64,000 bases of DNA from assembly GCF_014201195.1 (NCBI RefSeq), contig NZ_JACHDS010000001.1:3410001-3474000 (forward strand). The letters are read 5' to 3'. The DNA comes from Nocardiopsis mwathae. GTDB lineage: Bacteria > Actinomycetota > Actinomycetes > Streptosporangiales > Streptosporangiaceae. A program made the position numbers and the translations under genes. Below the pieces are notes generated by a model that had not been told where the DNA came from, did no database searches, and was given only the letters and a program-made list of their open reading frames with translations. Below, piece after piece: positions 63,042 to 64,000 of this stretch; within the stretch, counting starts at the first letter, position 1, and each line of letters opens with the position of its first letter.

Positions 63042-64000
63042 ATGTCAGACCCTCGCCATAATCTGCCCCTGTCCGCCGACGACTTCATCGGACGCGAACG
63101 CGACATCAGCGATCTGTGCCGCCTTCTGGGCAACTCGCGGCTGGTGTCGCTGACCGGAACCGGCGGCATCGGCAAGACCCGGCTGGCCGTCCACGTGGCC
63201 GACCGGCTGGTGTCCACGTTCCCCGACGGCGCCTGGTTCGTCGACCTCAGCGAGAGCACCACGGCCGAGCAGGTGGTCCGCTCGGTGGCGCGGGTGCTGC
63301 GGGTGCGCGAGGGCCACGGGGAGGAGACGGCCGAAGCCGTCGTCACGTCGCTGCGCCCGCGGCGCGTGCTGCTCCTGCTCGACACCTGCGAGCTCGCCAC
63401 GGCCGCCATCGGCGATCTGTGCAGGCGGTTCCTGGAGAGCTGCCCGGGCGTGCGCATCCTGGCCACCAGCCGCCAGCCGCTGCGCGTGACGGGCGAGAAC
63501 ATCTGGCGGGTCCCTCCTCTGTCCCTGCCCGCCCGGCCGGCGCCGGTGGCGGTGTCCGGCAGCGCCCTGGTCCGGCTCCCGCACCGCGAGGCACTGCGCT
63601 ACGAGGCGGTGCAGCTGTTCGTCAACCGGGCCCACACGGTGCGCCCCGGCTTCGCGATGACCCGGGAGAACTCCGAGCAGATCATCGACGTCTGCCGGAT
63701 GCTCGACGGGGTCCCCCTCGCCATCGAGTTGGCCGCCGCCCGGATCCGGATCCTGTCCGTCCAGCAGATCCTGCACCGCCTCGACGACCGGTTCCGGCTG
63801 CTCGCCACCGACGGCCACGACCTGCCGGCCCGACAGCGCAGCATGCGCGGGGCCCTGGAGTGGAGCCACGACCTGCTGACCGAGGCCGAGCAGGTGCTGC
63901 TGCGCCGGCTGGCCGTGTTCTGCACCTGGAGCCTGGAGATGGCCGAGGAGGTCTGCTCGCACGACGGCATCGACCGCGAGGACGTCCTCGACCTGCACTG
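63042..64000 (+). CDS. AfsR/LuxR-type regulator with STAND (NB-ARC-like) NTPase, N-terminal part
   Basis: The frame runs off the right edge. MSDPRHNLPLSADDFIGRER is followed by the Walker A loop SLTGTGGIGKTRLAVHVADR (GTGGIGKT, residues ~39-46), Walker B RVLLLLDTCE, the sensor region ILATSRQPLRVTGENIWRVP and the winged-helix motif LPARQRSMRGALEWSHDLL. This layout is common to actinomycete transcriptional regulators in which a STAND ATPase precedes TPRs and often a C-terminal LuxR HTH. No N-terminal SARP domain is present. ATG 63042, with an in-frame GTG at 63030. Target genes unknown. Confidence 0.85.
   Translation, partial: MSDPRHNLPLSADDFIGRERDISDLCRLLGNSRLVSLTGTGGIGKTRLAVHVADRLVSTFPDGAWFVDLSESTTAEQVVRSVARVLRVREGHGEETAEAVVTSLRPRRVLLLLDTCELATAAIGDLCRRFLESCPGVRILATSRQPLRVTGENIWRVPPLSLPARPAPVAVSGSALVRLPHREALRYEAVQLFVNRAHTVRPGFAMTRENSEQIIDVCRMLDGVPLAIELAAARIRILSVQQILHRLDDRFRLLATDGHDLPARQRSMRGALEWSHDLLTEAEQVLLRRLAVFCTWSLEMAEEVCSHDGIDREDVLDLH

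Overview
This 64 kb window comes from a very GC-rich actinomycete. Codon usage, GTG starts, short operons with ATGA overlaps, a glycine/proline/arginine-rich IF2 N-terminus and conservon-type and KstR2-type regulators all fit the Actinomycetes. A member of the Nocardiopsaceae (Nocardiopsis or Streptomonospora type) is my best guess; that is inference, since I could run no search.

Bases 1-9.4 kb are an accessory, eroding region. The left edge cuts the end of a DUF262/DUF1524-type protein with a C-terminal modified-DNA reader (RAMA-like) domain. Two near-identical 44-nt pieces of a tRNA-Arg 3' half (955-998 and 8812-8855) bracket about 7.9 kb. That segment is rich in frameshifted genes (GntR, DUF4352, XRE regulator, a membrane protein), with a TetR/membrane-protein regulon and a small peptide/PIMT-like methyltransferase pair among them. 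It looks like the scar of one or more tRNA-integrating elements.

Bases 9.4-27.6 kb are core genome: a BCCT osmolyte transporter, an Hsp20 chaperone, an M16 protease, pnp, rpsO, ribF, truB, rbfA, a DUF503 gene, infB, ylxR, nusA and rimP (all on the minus strand from M16 to rimP), then a lipoprotein/ferritin-like pair and proS.

Bases 27.8-53.8 kb hold the most interesting part: a large set of CoA-thioester and flavin enzymes. It includes two LLM-type flavin/F420 oxidoreductases, a flavin reductase, three AMP-forming ligase homologues plus an adenylation-like protein, an ADP-forming acyl-CoA synthetase, two thiolase/SCP-x-like proteins, two DUF35 Zn-ribbon/OB-fold proteins, an SDR, a cyclase-family hydrolase, a Dabb protein and a serine hydrolase. 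Four intergenic sites in this stretch share the palindrome CCAAGC-N4-GCTTGG (the fourth with one mismatch), and each lies in front of these operons. A TetR protein closely resembling KstR2 lies among them at 37994-38755. I read this as a dispersed regulon for breakdown of an unknown ring-containing or branched acid through CoA thioesters. Interspersed and probably unrelated are an EamA/MarR divergon, a tiny metallothionein-like peptide, an AlkD-like glycosylase and an FkbM methyltransferase.

Bases 54-64 kb return to housekeeping and signalling: secA2, glpD behind a palindromic operator, a styrene/indole-monooxygenase-like flavoprotein next to an orphan CvnD-type GTPase, hisS, and the start of an NTPase-type regulator cut by the right edge.
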